Assembly: GCF_002931055.1 (NCBI RefSeq)
Contig: NZ_PSXX01000006.1
Location: 1-64,000, forward strand
Length of the DNA: 64,000 bases
Direction of reading: 5' to 3'
Source: Pseudoclavibacter sp. AY1H1
GTDB taxonomy: Bacteria > Actinomycetota > Actinomycetes > Actinomycetales > Microbacteriaceae
This document shows, in pieces, positions 8,557-17,105 of this stretch. Each line of letters opens with the position of its first letter. The stretch's first letter is position 1. A model generated the notes under the pieces. That model was not told where the DNA came from, ran no database searches, and was given only the letters and a program-made list of their open reading frames with translations. The position numbers and the translations under genes are program-made.

Positions 8557-9480
8557 TCAGGCCATCAGCGCGACAGCACCCTGATCGAAGAGGTCCGTCG
8601 AGATGAGCGAGACCAGTTCTGCCTGGGCGGCATCGAATGCGCCGGGGTCGGAGACCTCCACGGCACGCCTGCTGGAGACCCGCGAAGATCCGTCTACTGC
8701 ATACACGGTAGCCCACGCCTCGAGTTTTCCGTCGGCGTACCGGGCTGCAGCGCCGACGGGAGCCGCGCATCCGGCTTCGAGCGTCGCGAGAATGCCGCGT
8801 TCGACGAGCACCGCCGCACGCGCTTCTCGGTCGTCGAGTTCGGCGACGCCCGCAGGTGCGTCGTCGTCGCGCACCTCGATGGCCAAGCAGCCCTGACCGG
8901 GAGCGTTGGGGAAGTCGGCGAGGTCGAAGCGCTCGGTGATGGCATCCGCGAAGCCGAGCCGCTCGAGCCCGGCAGCAGCGAGCACGACGGCGTCGAGCTC
9001 GCCGTCCGTGACGAAGCGGAGACGACGCTCGACGTTGCCGCGGATATCGCGGATCTCGAGGTCGGGCCGCAGCGTCAGGAGCTGCGCCACGCGCCGCGGC
9101 GAACCGGTGCCGACCTTCGCGCCGTGCGGAAGCTCCGCGAGGTAGAGTCCGGAGGCTCCGCCGAGCGAGCAGAGCGCGTCACGCGCATCTTCCCGCACGG
9201 GGTACGCGGCCACCGTGAGGCCGGGAGCCTTCGCGGTCGGGAGATCCTTGAGCGAATGCACGACGAGGTCGCACTCCCCCGCGAGCAGCGCATCCCGCAG
9301 CTCGCTCGCGAACACACCGGTGCCGCCGAGCGACGACAGTGCGGCGCGCGTCACGTCGCCATGGGTCGTCACTCGCACCAGCTCGGTCTGCTCACCCGTG
9401 ATGCGCTCGAGCTCCCGAGCCATCGTCGACGTCTGCGCGACCGCGAGCGCGCTGCCTCGCGTGCCGATCCGCAGGGTCAC
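8557..9480 (-). CDS. hemC: Porphobilinogen deaminase (hydroxymethylbilane synthase)
   Basis: A 307-aa enzyme that polymerises four porphobilinogens to hydroxymethylbilane. The domain starts immediately with VTLRIGTRGSALAVAQT. The characteristic HSLKDLPT, GTGSPRRVAQL and DIRGNVERRL follow. The cysteine that holds the dipyrromethane cofactor is C238 in LEAGCAAPVGA. The GTG start at 9480 overlaps the hemH stop as GTGA; the longer in-frame reading lies entirely inside hemH and is not used. It is part of the minus-strand heme operon. Confidence 0.96.
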   Translation of the reverse strand: MTLRIGTRGSALAVAQTSTMARELERITGEQTELVRVTTHGDVTRAALSSLGGTGVFASELRDALLAGECDLVVHSLKDLPTAKAPGLTVAAYPVREDARDALCSLGGASGLYLAELPHGAKVGTGSPRRVAQLLTLRPDLEIRDIRGNVERRLRFVTDGELDAVVLAAAGLERLGFADAITERFDLADFPNAPGQGCLAIEVRDDDAPAGVAELDDREARAAVLVERGILATLEAGCAAPVGAAARYADGKLEAWATVYAVDGSSRVSSRRAVEVSDPGAFDAAQAELVSLISTDLFDQGAVALMA

Positions 9481-10763
9481 GGCAGCAGTCCGGAGACCGC
9501 CGGCTTGAAGCCCAGTCGCTTGTTCGCGCAGCACCCTGGGCGGCACACGTCGAACCACGGTCCGATCGAGGTCATCGCAGGACGCTCTTCCACGGGGAGC
9601 GCGTCGCGGCGCTCCAGGACGAGGTCGACGAGCCCTTCGACGTACTTGGCGTGGATGCCGGGGGTCGGAGTGCGGCGGAACGCGAGTCCCGCATCCGCTG
9701 CCGAGTCCTTCGCCTCGTTGTCGAGGTCCCAGAGCACCTCCATGTGGTCAGAGACGAAGCCGATCGGCACGACGACGACCGCCTTGGCGCCCTTCGAGGG
9801 GAGCTCGGCGATGACGTCGTTGATGTCGGGCTCGAGCCACGGCTGCGAGGGCGGGCCGGAGCGCGACTGGTAGACGAGCTGCCAGGAGAGCTGCTCTGGC
9901 ACTCGGCCTGAGATGGTCGTGTCCTCCGCGAGCTCCTGCAGGGCCGCGAGGGCCACGACTTCCGCGACGGCGAGATGCTGGGCGGCGTATGCGCCGCTCT
10001 CACCGAAGCCCGCGCCAGGAGGGCCCGAGTTCGCGGCGTCCGCCATCGGCACCGAGTGCGTCGTGAAGAGCACCTCGACCTCGGTGGCCAGGTCGAGTTC
10101 GGCGTCTTCCCGAGCGAGGCTGAGCACGGCGTCGCGAACACCCTCGATGAAGGGGGCGATGAAGCCAGGGTGGTCGAAGAAGGCGCGCACCTTGTCGATC
10201 GTGAGCTGCCCGCCGAGCCCCGTGTCCTCGAGCGCGTCAGCGAAGTCCTCGCGGTACTGACGGCAGCTGGAGAACGACGAGTAGGCGCTCGTGGCGACTG
10301 CGATGAGCGTCGAGCAGCCCGCTTCGCGGGCGTCGAGCAGCACGTCGTTGAAGTACGGCTCGGAGTTGCGGTTGCCCCAGAAGACGGGCAGGTCGATGCC
10401 GCGCCGCTCGAGCTCCCGCTCGATGGAGGCCTTCAGCTGACGGTTCTGTTCGTTGATGGGGCTCACGCCGCCGTAGTGCCGGTAGTGGTGGGCCACCTCC
10501 TCGAGCCGCTCGTCGGGGATGCCACGGCCTGCCGTGACGTTGCGCAGGAACGGGATGACCTCGTCCTGTCCTTCCGGGCCGCCGAAGGAGGCGAGCAGGA
10601 TGCCGTCGTAGGCGACCGGCTCGGTCGTGTGCTCGGGGCCGAACTTGGCGGCGTCGGAGGCGGCGCTCACGGCAGCATTGACCTCGACGCGGGTGAAGGT
10701 CGCCGGGCCTGGCTTGCGGCCCTGCGGCTTCGAACCGGTCTGCTGTGCGGCGACGTCGGTCAC
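9477..10763 (-). CDS. hemH: Coproporphyrin ferrochelatase (CpfC/HemH), probably [2Fe-2S]
   Basis: A 428-aa chelatase that inserts iron into coproporphyrin III in the actinobacterial route. The catalytic fold begins at about residue 52 (YDGILLASFGGPEGQDEVIPFLRNV) after a 50-residue Ala/Thr-rich extension. HHYRHYGGVSPIN, TTHSVPMAD and PIGFVSDHMEVLWDLD include the expected active-site His and Glu positions. C407, C411 and C412 at the C-terminal end, together with C167 in SSCRQYRED, fit the [2Fe-2S] ligands described for actinobacterial enzymes; that is inference. It overlaps hemQ by 4 bases upstream and hemC by 4 bases downstream. Confidence 0.95.
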   Translation of the reverse strand: MTDVAAQQTGSKPQGRKPGPATFTRVEVNAAVSAASDAAKFGPEHTTEPVAYDGILLASFGGPEGQDEVIPFLRNVTAGRGIPDERLEEVAHHYRHYGGVSPINEQNRQLKASIERELERRGIDLPVFWGNRNSEPYFNDVLLDAREAGCSTLIAVATSAYSSFSSCRQYREDFADALEDTGLGGQLTIDKVRAFFDHPGFIAPFIEGVRDAVLSLAREDAELDLATEVEVLFTTHSVPMADAANSGPPGAGFGESGAYAAQHLAVAEVVALAALQELAEDTTISGRVPEQLSWQLVYQSRSGPPSQPWLEPDINDVIAELPSKGAKAVVVVPIGFVSDHMEVLWDLDNEAKDSAADAGLAFRRTPTPGIHAKYVEGLVDLVLERRDALPVEERPAMTSIGPWFDVCRPGCCANKRLGFKPAVSGLLP

Positions 10764-11572
10764 TGCAGTACCTCGACGATCTCGGAGGTCTGCAGGAAGC
10801 GACCCGTGTAGAACGGCACCTCCTCGCGCACGTGGCGCCGAGCGTCGGTCTGTCGCAGGTCACGCATCATGTCGACCAGGTTGAGGAGGTTGTCGTCCTC
10901 GAGCGCGAGGAGCCACTCGTAGTCGCTGATGCCGAAGGATGCGACGGTGTTGGTGAGCGTCGACGTGTACGCCGATCCGGCTCGGCCGTGCTCGGCGAGC
11001 ATCTGACGACGCTCGTCCTCTGGCAGCAGGTACCACTCGTAGGAGCGCACGAACGGGTAGACGGTGACCCACTGGCGCGGCTCCTTGCCGAGCATGTACG
11101 CCGGCATGTGGCGCGCGCTGAACTCGGCGGCGCGATGCACCCCGACGATCTGCCAGGACGGCGTGAGCGGCGCGATGAGCTCGCTTCGGCGGATCTGGCG
11201 CAGGCCCCACTGCAGACTCTCGGGCACTTCACCGTGCAGCCAGACCATGAGCTCGCCGTCGTGCCGGAACCCGGAGACGTCGTAGAAGCCGCGCACCTTG
11301 ACGCCGTTCTCCGCCAGCTCCGCGACGATGCCGTCGAGTTCGTCGACGGCCTTGATGGCGTCGCGCCCGGACAGGACGAGCTCGTTGAGCGTCTCTCGTC
11401 GGAAGACCGAGATCATCGTGTACTCGGTGAGCGTCGCTCCTCCCCCCTGCTCCTCAGCGCCCTGGTGGGCCTCTGGGGCGCCCTGCTGAGCAGCCGATGC
11501 GTGCTCTGCGGGGACTGCGGACGTTGCGTTGGGCTCGGCGGCGAAAGCCGGGACCTCATTCGAGTGGGTCAT
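10760..11572 (-). CDS. hemQ: Coproheme decarboxylase (HemQ/ChdC), chlorite-dismutase fold
   Basis: A 270-aa protein of the chlorite-dismutase-like family that oxidatively decarboxylates coproheme to heme b, the last step of the coproporphyrin-dependent pathway. After a 45-residue Ala/Gln/Glu-rich N-terminal extension, the domain runs YTMISVFRRET, VRGFYDVSGFRHDGELMVWLHG, KEPRQWVTVYPFVRSYEWYLLPEDERRQMLAEHG and FGISDYEWLLALEDD. The Tyr in YPFVRSYEWY fits the catalytic tyrosine of actinobacterial HemQ. It leads the hemQHCDBL operon. Its start is preceded by TAGAAT, 6 nt, ATG with no ribosome binding site, so it looks leaderless. Confidence 0.95.
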   Translation of the reverse strand: MTHSNEVPAFAAEPNATSAVPAEHASAAQQGAPEAHQGAEEQGGGATLTEYTMISVFRRETLNELVLSGRDAIKAVDELDGIVAELAENGVKVRGFYDVSGFRHDGELMVWLHGEVPESLQWGLRQIRRSELIAPLTPSWQIVGVHRAAEFSARHMPAYMLGKEPRQWVTVYPFVRSYEWYLLPEDERRQMLAEHGRAGSAYTSTLTNTVASFGISDYEWLLALEDDNLLNLVDMMRDLRQTDARRHVREEVPFYTGRFLQTSEIVEVLQ

Positions 11573-11578
11573 GGTCCT

Positions 11579-11584
11579 ATTCTA
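11579..11584 (-). promoter_or_regulatory. -10 box of the hemQHCDBL operon (leaderless)
   Basis: The minus strand reads TAGAAT, six bases, then the hemQ ATG. This is the best promoter candidate for the six-gene operon. Confidence 0.55.
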
Positions 11585-11632
11585 CGAAATGTCGAGGAGT
11601 GTTTGGGGTGCGGCGCACAGCCGACCACGAGC

Positions 11633-11929
11633 TCAGCGGGAGCGGCGGTACAGGGCGACGGCGGCGGTCACGCCACCGGCCACGACGACCGCGGCGCCAG
11701 TTGCGATGCCCGCGAGCAGGAGCGGATTGTCTTCCTTCAGGCGCTGGATGCTGTGACGCGTTGATTCGAGGAGTTCGCGGCCGCGGATGCGCGGGTCGAC
11801 CTTCACCTCGATCGCGTCGAGCGTCGCCGCGAGCTCACGTCGGGTGCGCTCGATGTCGGCCTTCAGCTGGCCGTCGTTGCGCTTGTCTTCCTTCTTCGCG
11901 AGAGTCGCCTCGCCGTTCTGCTCACTCAT
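11633..11929 (-). CDS. DUF3618 domain membrane protein
   Basis: A 98-aa protein. An N-terminal helical part has the DUF3618 pattern (ADIERTRRELAATLDAIEVKVDPR, about 26-49), and a single transmembrane segment lies at about 73-93 (NPLLLAGIATGAAVVVAGGVTAAVALY). Its function is unknown; such genes commonly accompany Act-X/holin-like and YtxH-like genes in actinobacteria. It overlaps the upstream gene by 8 bases, so the two are translated together. Confidence 0.8.
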   Translation of the reverse strand: MSEQNGEATLAKKEDKRNDGQLKADIERTRRELAATLDAIEVKVDPRIRGRELLESTRHSIQRLKEDNPLLLAGIATGAAVVVAGGVTAAVALYRRSR

Positions 11930-12383
11930 ACTGTCCGAGCCCCTTCACTGCGTTGACATCCTGCTTGACGCTGGCGATCGTGCGCTCCGGCGCGAGCTTG
12001 CCCGCGCGCTTCAGCGCGAGGTAGCCGGCGAGGCCGAGCACGATGACCAACAGCAGGAACGCGCCTGCCACGATGAGCGCGGAGAGCCACGGCGCGAACA
12101 CCGTGTTGAGTCCGAGGACGGCGGCGGTCACGAGCACAGCCCAGAGCGTGAGCGCGAAGAACGCCGCGGCGGCGAAGAGACCGACCGCGATGCCGTACTT
12201 CGTGCCGGTCGAGATGAGCTCTCGCTTGCCCTGCTCGACCTCGTCGCGCACGAGCTTCGTGAGGAGCTTGGGGACGTCGGTCACGAGCGTGCCGAGGCTC
12301 GACCGTGACTTCGGGTTGGCCCTCGTGCGGCCGATGCCGGGGAAGGGCCCGCGGATCGGCGTCTTTTCTGACGACTCAGACAT
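11922..12383 (-). CDS. Act-X / phage-holin superfamily III-like membrane protein (DUF1469)
   Basis: A 153-aa protein with a cytoplasmic-looking N-terminal 60 residues (SSLGTLVTDVPKLLTKLVRDEVEQGKRE) and two strongly hydrophobic segments at about 62-85 and 91-118. This is the Actinobacterial Holin-X/YqjE-like architecture. Despite the name, a lysis role is unlikely here because no endolysin or phage gene is near. With the YtxH-like gene upstream and DUF3618 downstream it forms a compact three-gene set, plausibly a membrane-stress module. The product's action is not known. Confidence 0.78.
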   Translation of the reverse strand: MSESSEKTPIRGPFPGIGRTRANPKSRSSLGTLVTDVPKLLTKLVRDEVEQGKRELISTGTKYGIAVGLFAAAAFFALTLWAVLVTAAVLGLNTVFAPWLSALIVAGAFLLLVIVLGLAGYLALKRAGKLAPERTIASVKQDVNAVKGLGQYE

Positions 12384-12413
12384 GGGTGTGTCGCTCTCTG
12401 CTGGGAGTGCTGG

Positions 12414-12737
12414 TTAGGACGCGTCGCTGCTCGGGTTGCCGACGGTTCCGGAGGGAGCAGGCGGGTTCGACTTGCCGGACGAGCTCTTCTTGCCGTTGTC
12501 CTTGACCGCCTTCGTGACCTGGGCCGTCACGAGCTTCGCACCGCTGACGGCCGCGTCGGCGACCTTCGGAGCCAGCTTGCGGGAGAACTCGTCGACCTCA
12601 GCACGCTTGGAGCGGACGAGCTTCGTGTCCCACACCGTCTGCGCGACGGAGGAGATCTGCTCGTAGCGCTTGCGCCCCGCGCGAGCACCAAGGACGTACC
12701 CGGCACCGAGGCCAAGCACAAACACGAACTTCTTCAT
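12414..12737 (-). CDS. YtxH-like small membrane protein
   Basis: A 107-aa protein starting with the short hydrophobic glycine-rich anchor FVFVLGLGAGYVLGARAGRKRYEQI, which is the YtxH signature. It continues with an amphipathic helical stretch (about 40-85) and a Ser/Pro/Gly-rich tail. A good GGAG site precedes the ATG. It is the first gene of the three-gene module that sits between cgoX and hemQ. Its role is unknown. Confidence 0.75.
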   Translation of the reverse strand: MKKFVFVLGLGAGYVLGARAGRKRYEQISSVAQTVWDTKLVRSKRAEVDEFSRKLAPKVADAAVSGAKLVTAQVTKAVKDNGKKSSSGKSNPPAPSGTVGNPSSDAS

Positions 12738-12834
12738 GAAAACTCCTATCGTTCGCCGGTACGCCAGCGATCGGTCAATCGGGCGCGATCAAGCCACGGA
12801 GCAAGCCTAGCCCCGCGAGGCATCTCAACTCGCG

Positions 12835-14304
12835 CTAAGCCTGTGCGTCCTCGGGGAAGAGCTCATCCACGGCGCGCAGCACCCCTGGGATGACGCTCGC
12901 GAGCCCCGTTCCGTCGATCCAGGTGCCGGCGAGCGCGACCCCAGCCGTCCGCCGCGCCTCGTCCCGCGCACCCCGGAGCTCTGCGGATCGTCCGATGCGC
13001 GCGGCCGGGGCCGGGATGCGCCAGACGTGCCTGGCCATCGCGATGACGTCCTCGCGCTCGATGGTCGTGCCGAGCAGGCGCCCGGCATCGCCGCGCGCGA
13101 GCTCGGTCGTCTCGTCGTCGCTGAGCGAATGCGTGAGCGGCTCGCTGCCCCCGCGAGCGTGTGGACCGTAGGAGAGCCGGAGCACGTGCATCCCGTCGGC
13201 TGCCGCCTCCTGCCAGGCCCATTTGGCGGTGACGTGAGTCAGGGCCTTCGCCCGGATGGTCGTACTCGGGTCGCCGACGAGCACGCCAGTGCCTCGCGGG
13301 TGAGCGTCGAGCTGCGGGGCTCGCACGAGCAGCGCGACGACCTCGGCGGGGACTGCGGTAGCGCCGCCGATCGCAACCGCCTCGCCGGATGGCCCCTCGG
13401 AGTCGTCACCGCGGGCGGAGACGGAGCGCGGCACGGCGACGGTCGACAGGATGCGCTTCGCGAAGAGCGACCCAGCGCCCTCGAGCTCGACGCGCCAGGC
13501 CTGCTCGAGGGCGGAGCCGTCTTCGAGCACTGAGGCGACGCGAGTGGAGAGCCGGACATCGACGCCGAGCTCAGCGAGCTCGTGCTCGAGCCGCGCCACC
13601 ACGCGGTGCATGCCTCCCTCGACGGTGCGAACTGCGGCGCCAGGGGGCGCGCTCTTCCTGAGCGCCGCGACGGCGGCCGCCAGGGAGCCGTGCTCGTGGA
13701 CGCGCTCGGCGAGACCGGGGATGAGCACCCGGTGGTCGAGCTCCGCCGGGTCAAGCGAGTACACGCCCCGCGTGACCGGCGCGACGAGCCGGCCGAGCAC
13801 CGTCGGCCCCATGCGCGCGAGCACCAGCGACTCGAGGTCGGAGGCGTCGGCGCCGACACGCGGGTCGAGCGTCCGGTCGCGTTCGAGCTCCGCGATGCCC
13901 TCATCGCCGATCGCGGCGTGCACCGCGGCGCGGGACTCCACATCACGCAGAGCCGCTTCCCCGGGTATGCCGAGCATCCCCCCGGCCGGCATCGGAGCAG
14001 CAGTCGCATCGGTCACGACCCAGGAGCCCAGTGACCGCGGCTCGACGATGTCATCGTGCATCCCGAGCTCGTGCAGCAGGGCCGCGAACGCGCCACCGCG
14101 CGTGGCGAACGCCTCCGCACCGATGTCGATCGGCAGCCCGCCCAGGTCTGCGCGGCAGATCATCCCGCCGAGCCGATCTCCCGCCTCGACGATCACCACG
14201 CTGGCACCACGGCCAGCTGCCCGTCGGGCGGCGAGCATGCCCGCGATGCCCCCGCCGACGACGACGAGGTCTGGCGTCGACTGACCGAGGGGCGATCGGT
14301 TCAC
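12835..14304 (-). CDS. hemY: Coproporphyrinogen III oxidase (CgoX/HemY type, FAD-dependent)
   Basis: A 489-aa flavoprotein. The dinucleotide-binding VVVGGGIAGMLAARRAAGRG lies at about 14-33 and continues into EAGDRLGGMI and IDIGAEAFATRGG, the PPOX signature. The C-terminal LAGTWIDGTGLASVIPGVL closes the FAD domain. In actinobacteria the enzyme acts on coproporphyrinogen III rather than protoporphyrinogen IX; the presence of hemQ and the absence of hemN/hemF here support that reading. Its start overlaps the hemE stop by 4 bases, so hemE-cgoX is a two-gene operon. Confidence 0.93.
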   Translation of the reverse strand: MNRSPLGQSTPDLVVVGGGIAGMLAARRAAGRGASVVIVEAGDRLGGMICRADLGGLPIDIGAEAFATRGGAFAALLHELGMHDDIVEPRSLGSWVVTDATAAPMPAGGMLGIPGEAALRDVESRAAVHAAIGDEGIAELERDRTLDPRVGADASDLESLVLARMGPTVLGRLVAPVTRGVYSLDPAELDHRVLIPGLAERVHEHGSLAAAVAALRKSAPPGAAVRTVEGGMHRVVARLEHELAELGVDVRLSTRVASVLEDGSALEQAWRVELEGAGSLFAKRILSTVAVPRSVSARGDDSEGPSGEAVAIGGATAVPAEVVALLVRAPQLDAHPRGTGVLVGDPSTTIRAKALTHVTAKWAWQEAAADGMHVLRLSYGPHARGGSEPLTHSLSDDETTELARGDAGRLLGTTIEREDVIAMARHVWRIPAPAARIGRSAELRGARDEARRTAGVALAGTWIDGTGLASVIPGVLRAVDELFPEDAQA

Positions 14305-15434
14305 TCGACCCGACCGCCGTCCGGCAGCGAGTGGGCGAACTCCACGAGGCCGGTCAGCACCGCTGGATCGGCGGACGGCGGAACGCCGTGGCCGAGGTTG
14401 AGGATGTGCGCGGGCGCCGAGTTCCCCCGGCGAACGACATCTCGCACGTGCTCCTGCAGCACCGCATCGCCCGCGCCGAGCACAGCGGGGTCGACGTTGC
14501 CCTGCAGCGGCACTCCGCCGCCGAGGCGCCGCGAGGCCTCGTCGAGCGTGATGCGGTCATCGACTCCCATGACGTCGGCCCCGATCGCGTGCATGTCCGG
14601 CAGCAGCTCGGCAGTGCCCACGCCGAAGTGGATCGTGCGGACCCGCTCGCCACCCGGCGTGCGCAGGGCCCGTACCCGCTCGAGCGCCAGGCCGCTCGAG
14701 GCGGCGATCGACTTCTGGTAGCGATCGCGACTGAGCGAGCCAGCCCACGAGTCGAAGAGCTGCACGATGCTCGCCCCCGCGCGCACCTGCGCCTCCAGGA
14801 ACGCGGCCGAGAGCTCCGCAATCGCGCCGGAGAGGTCGACCCACGCCTCGGGGTCGGCCTGCATGAGCGTGCGCGTGCGGAGGTGGTCCTTCGAGGGGCC
14901 GCCCTCGACGACGTACGCGGCGACCGTGAACGGCGCCCCGGCGAAGCCGATGAGCGGCGTGGAGCCGAGCTCCGCCACCGTCAGCGAGACGGCCTCGGTG
15001 ATGGGAGCGAAGAGCTCCGGGCTGATGCGGGCCCTGATGCGCGCAGCGAACTCGTGTGCCTCCTGCGAGGAGCGCACCGGGTTCTCGAAGACCGGGCCTG
15101 TGCCTGGAACGATATCGACGGCCTCGCCGATGAGCTTGAGCGGAACCACGATGTCGCTGAAGAAGACCGCCGCGTCGACGCCGTGACGGCGCACGGGCTG
15201 CAGCGTGATCTCCGCGGCGAGCTCCGGGCGCAGGCAGGAGTCGAGCATCTCGATGCCCTTGCGCAGCTCGCGGTACTCGGGCAGCGAACGGCCAGCCTGT
15301 CGCATGAACCACACCGGGAGCGTCTCAGGCCGGTCCCCGCGTGCCGCGCGGATGAGCGGAGCATCGGCGGTGAGGCCGGAGGAGAGTGGATGCGAGTCGC
15401 TGAGCGGCAGGGGTGCGGGAGCTGTTTCGGTCAC
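14301..15434 (-). CDS. hemE: Uroporphyrinogen decarboxylase
   Basis: A 377-aa enzyme converting uroporphyrinogen III to coproporphyrinogen III by four decarboxylations. The signature PVWFMRQAGRSLPEYRELR lies close to the N-terminus, and the second signature GFAGAPFTVAAYVVEGGPSKD appears mid-protein. HFGVGTAELLPDMHAIGADVMGVD and LQGNVDPAVLGAGD are also typical. I chose the GTG at 15434 because a GGAG site sits 9 nt upstream; a longer in-frame ATG reading would run through a region with no family homology. It leads hemE-cgoX, divergent from hemA. Confidence 0.95.
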   Translation of the reverse strand: MTETAPAPLPLSDSHPLSSGLTADAPLIRAARGDRPETLPVWFMRQAGRSLPEYRELRKGIEMLDSCLRPELAAEITLQPVRRHGVDAAVFFSDIVVPLKLIGEAVDIVPGTGPVFENPVRSSQEAHEFAARIRARISPELFAPITEAVSLTVAELGSTPLIGFAGAPFTVAAYVVEGGPSKDHLRTRTLMQADPEAWVDLSGAIAELSAAFLEAQVRAGASIVQLFDSWAGSLSRDRYQKSIAASSGLALERVRALRTPGGERVRTIHFGVGTAELLPDMHAIGADVMGVDDRITLDEASRRLGGGVPLQGNVDPAVLGAGDAVLQEHVRDVVRRGNSAPAHILNLGHGVPPSADPAVLTGLVEFAHSLPDGGRVE

Positions 15435-15563
15435 CCGCCCATTCTCCACCCGGCGCCCGGACGGGGCCGTACAGCGGGCATCCGACGACGGATTCCCGGC
15501 TCTGGCGGACCGCAAGAGGTTTAAGGGAAGGTATGGCTCAGAAGCGGAAACGCGGAGAACTTC

Positions 15564-15569
15564 TACAAT
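15564..15569 (+). promoter_or_regulatory. -10 box of hemA (leaderless)
   Basis: TACAAT at 15564-15569 is followed by 8 nt and the GTG start of hemA. No Shine-Dalgarno sequence fits, so a leaderless hemA mRNA is likely. Confidence 0.55.
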
Positions 15570-15577
15570 AAGTAATC

Positions 15578-16930
15578 GTGTTGCTGTGTCTGAGTGCCAA
15601 TCACCGCACCGCGAGCTTCCCAGTCCTTGAAAAGCTCGCGGCCCGCGAAGATGGCGGACTTGAGTCCGCGCTCCGCGACGCCCCAGGCGTCGACGGAGCC
15701 ATTGTGCTCGCCACCTGCAACCGCTTCGAGATCTACCTCGACATCGACACGGCTCAGCCGGTCGCTCCCGAGCTCATGCCGACCATCGCGACGGCACTCG
15801 ACGTCTCCGTCGAGACGCTCCGCGCCAACATGGCCGTCATCCACGACACGCAGGTGCCCGAGTACCTCTTCGCCGTCTCGAGCGGCCTCGAGTCCGTGGT
15901 CGTGGGCGAGGGCGAGATCTCCGGTCAGGTGCGCCGCGCGCTCGAGGAATCACGTGCGGCCGGCATGTCGACCTCGCAGCTCGAGCGTCTCTTCCAGTCG
16001 GCGTCCACCACATCGCGTGGCATCAAGTCGGGCACGAAGCTCCAGAGCGCTGGCCGATCGCTCGTGCGCCTCTCGCTCGAGCTCGCCGCATCCCAGATCG
16101 CCGACTGGAGCACCGCGCAGGTCGTGCTCGTCGGCACCGGCTCGTACGCGGCAGCCTCGCTCAAGGCCCTGCAGGACCGCGGCGTGACCCGCGTCGGCGT
16201 GTACTCCCCCTCGGGTCGCGCCCACAAGTTCGCCGAGCGCGACGGCGTCTTCGTCATCGACGGCCAGAACCTGCCAGAGCACCTCTCGAACGCCGACCTC
16301 GTCGTCACCTGCTCGAGCGCCGACACGGTGGTCATCGACTACGACCTCATGCTCGGCGCGCGACTCGCGCCCGGATGCGCCGAGGCCACGCTCATCATCG
16401 ACCTCGGCATGCCGCGCAACGTCGACCCGGCCGTGGGCCGCCTCGACGGCATCTCGGTGCTCGACCTCGAGACCATCCGCATCCACGCTCCCCTCGAAGA
16501 GCTCGGGGCCGCCGATGAGGCTCGCTGCATCGTGTCCCGCGCAGCCAGCGAGTTCGTCGAGCAGCAGGCTGAGACGAGCGTCGCGGAGGGCATCGCAGCG
16601 CTTCGCTCGCACATCACCGACATCGCGCGCGCGGAGACCGAGCGCGTCGCGAACAAGGACGAATCGGGCGTCGCCGAGGCTGCTCTGCGTCGCCTCGCGA
16701 ACACGCTCCTGCACAGCCCGTCGGTGCGCGCGAAGGAACTCGCCCGCGCTGGTCGCGGCGACGAGTACCTCGACGCGATCGAGCTGCTCTTCGGCATCAC
16801 CGTCGAGCGCGAGACCCCCGCGACGAAGCCGGCGACCCCGGCGGCGGCACCCGTCGTGCCCACCGCGCTCCCCCGCGTCGCTCAGGCGGAAGACGACGGG
16901 GCGCTCGAGTGCCCCGTGCACACCTCCTAG
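15578..16930 (+). CDS. hemA: Glutamyl-tRNA reductase
   Basis: A 450-aa NADPH enzyme that reduces glutamyl-tRNA to glutamate-1-semialdehyde, the committed step. The start MLLCLSANHRTASFPVLEKL is the family N-terminus. The catalytic thiol is C47 in LATCNRFEIY. ESVVVGEGEISGQVRRALEESR and the NADPH-binding VLVGTGSYAAASL follow, and the dimerisation helix region fills the C-terminal third. The last 40 residues are Pro/Ala/Thr-rich. It uses a GTG start. It is divergent from hemE, so one 143-bp region controls both ends of the pathway. Confidence 0.96.
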   Translation: MLLCLSANHRTASFPVLEKLAAREDGGLESALRDAPGVDGAIVLATCNRFEIYLDIDTAQPVAPELMPTIATALDVSVETLRANMAVIHDTQVPEYLFAVSSGLESVVVGEGEISGQVRRALEESRAAGMSTSQLERLFQSASTTSRGIKSGTKLQSAGRSLVRLSLELAASQIADWSTAQVVLVGTGSYAAASLKALQDRGVTRVGVYSPSGRAHKFAERDGVFVIDGQNLPEHLSNADLVVTCSSADTVVIDYDLMLGARLAPGCAEATLIIDLGMPRNVDPAVGRLDGISVLDLETIRIHAPLEELGAADEARCIVSRAASEFVEQQAETSVAEGIAALRSHITDIARAETERVANKDESGVAEAALRRLANTLLHSPSVRAKELARAGRGDEYLDAIELLFGITVERETPATKPATPAAAPVVPTALPRVAQAEDDGALECPVHTS

Positions 16931-17105
16931 CAGCCCCCACCCGACGCCGAATGCGCGGCACTGCGGTCAGGCTCACCCGAATCCTCGAGCACACGGGGCA
17001 GAATCGATGCGCGCCGGCGATCTCGGGAACCGCACCTTCTCGCCCTGGGCTGAGCATCCCGAGATGACCACCGAGTGCACGCTCCGTCGATGGGAACCCC
17101 TGCGA

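Noticed and set aside
6508-9873. A 1121-codon open frame on the plus strand across the heme genes
   Set aside because: It is the antisense shadow of hemB, hemD and hemC in a high-GC genome. Its product is Arg/His/Gly-rich without any domain, while the minus-strand frames show full catalytic motifs.
11922-12383. Prophage holin
   Set aside because: The holin-like annotation is by fold only; no endolysin, tail or capsid gene is near, and the neighbours are other small envelope-type genes.
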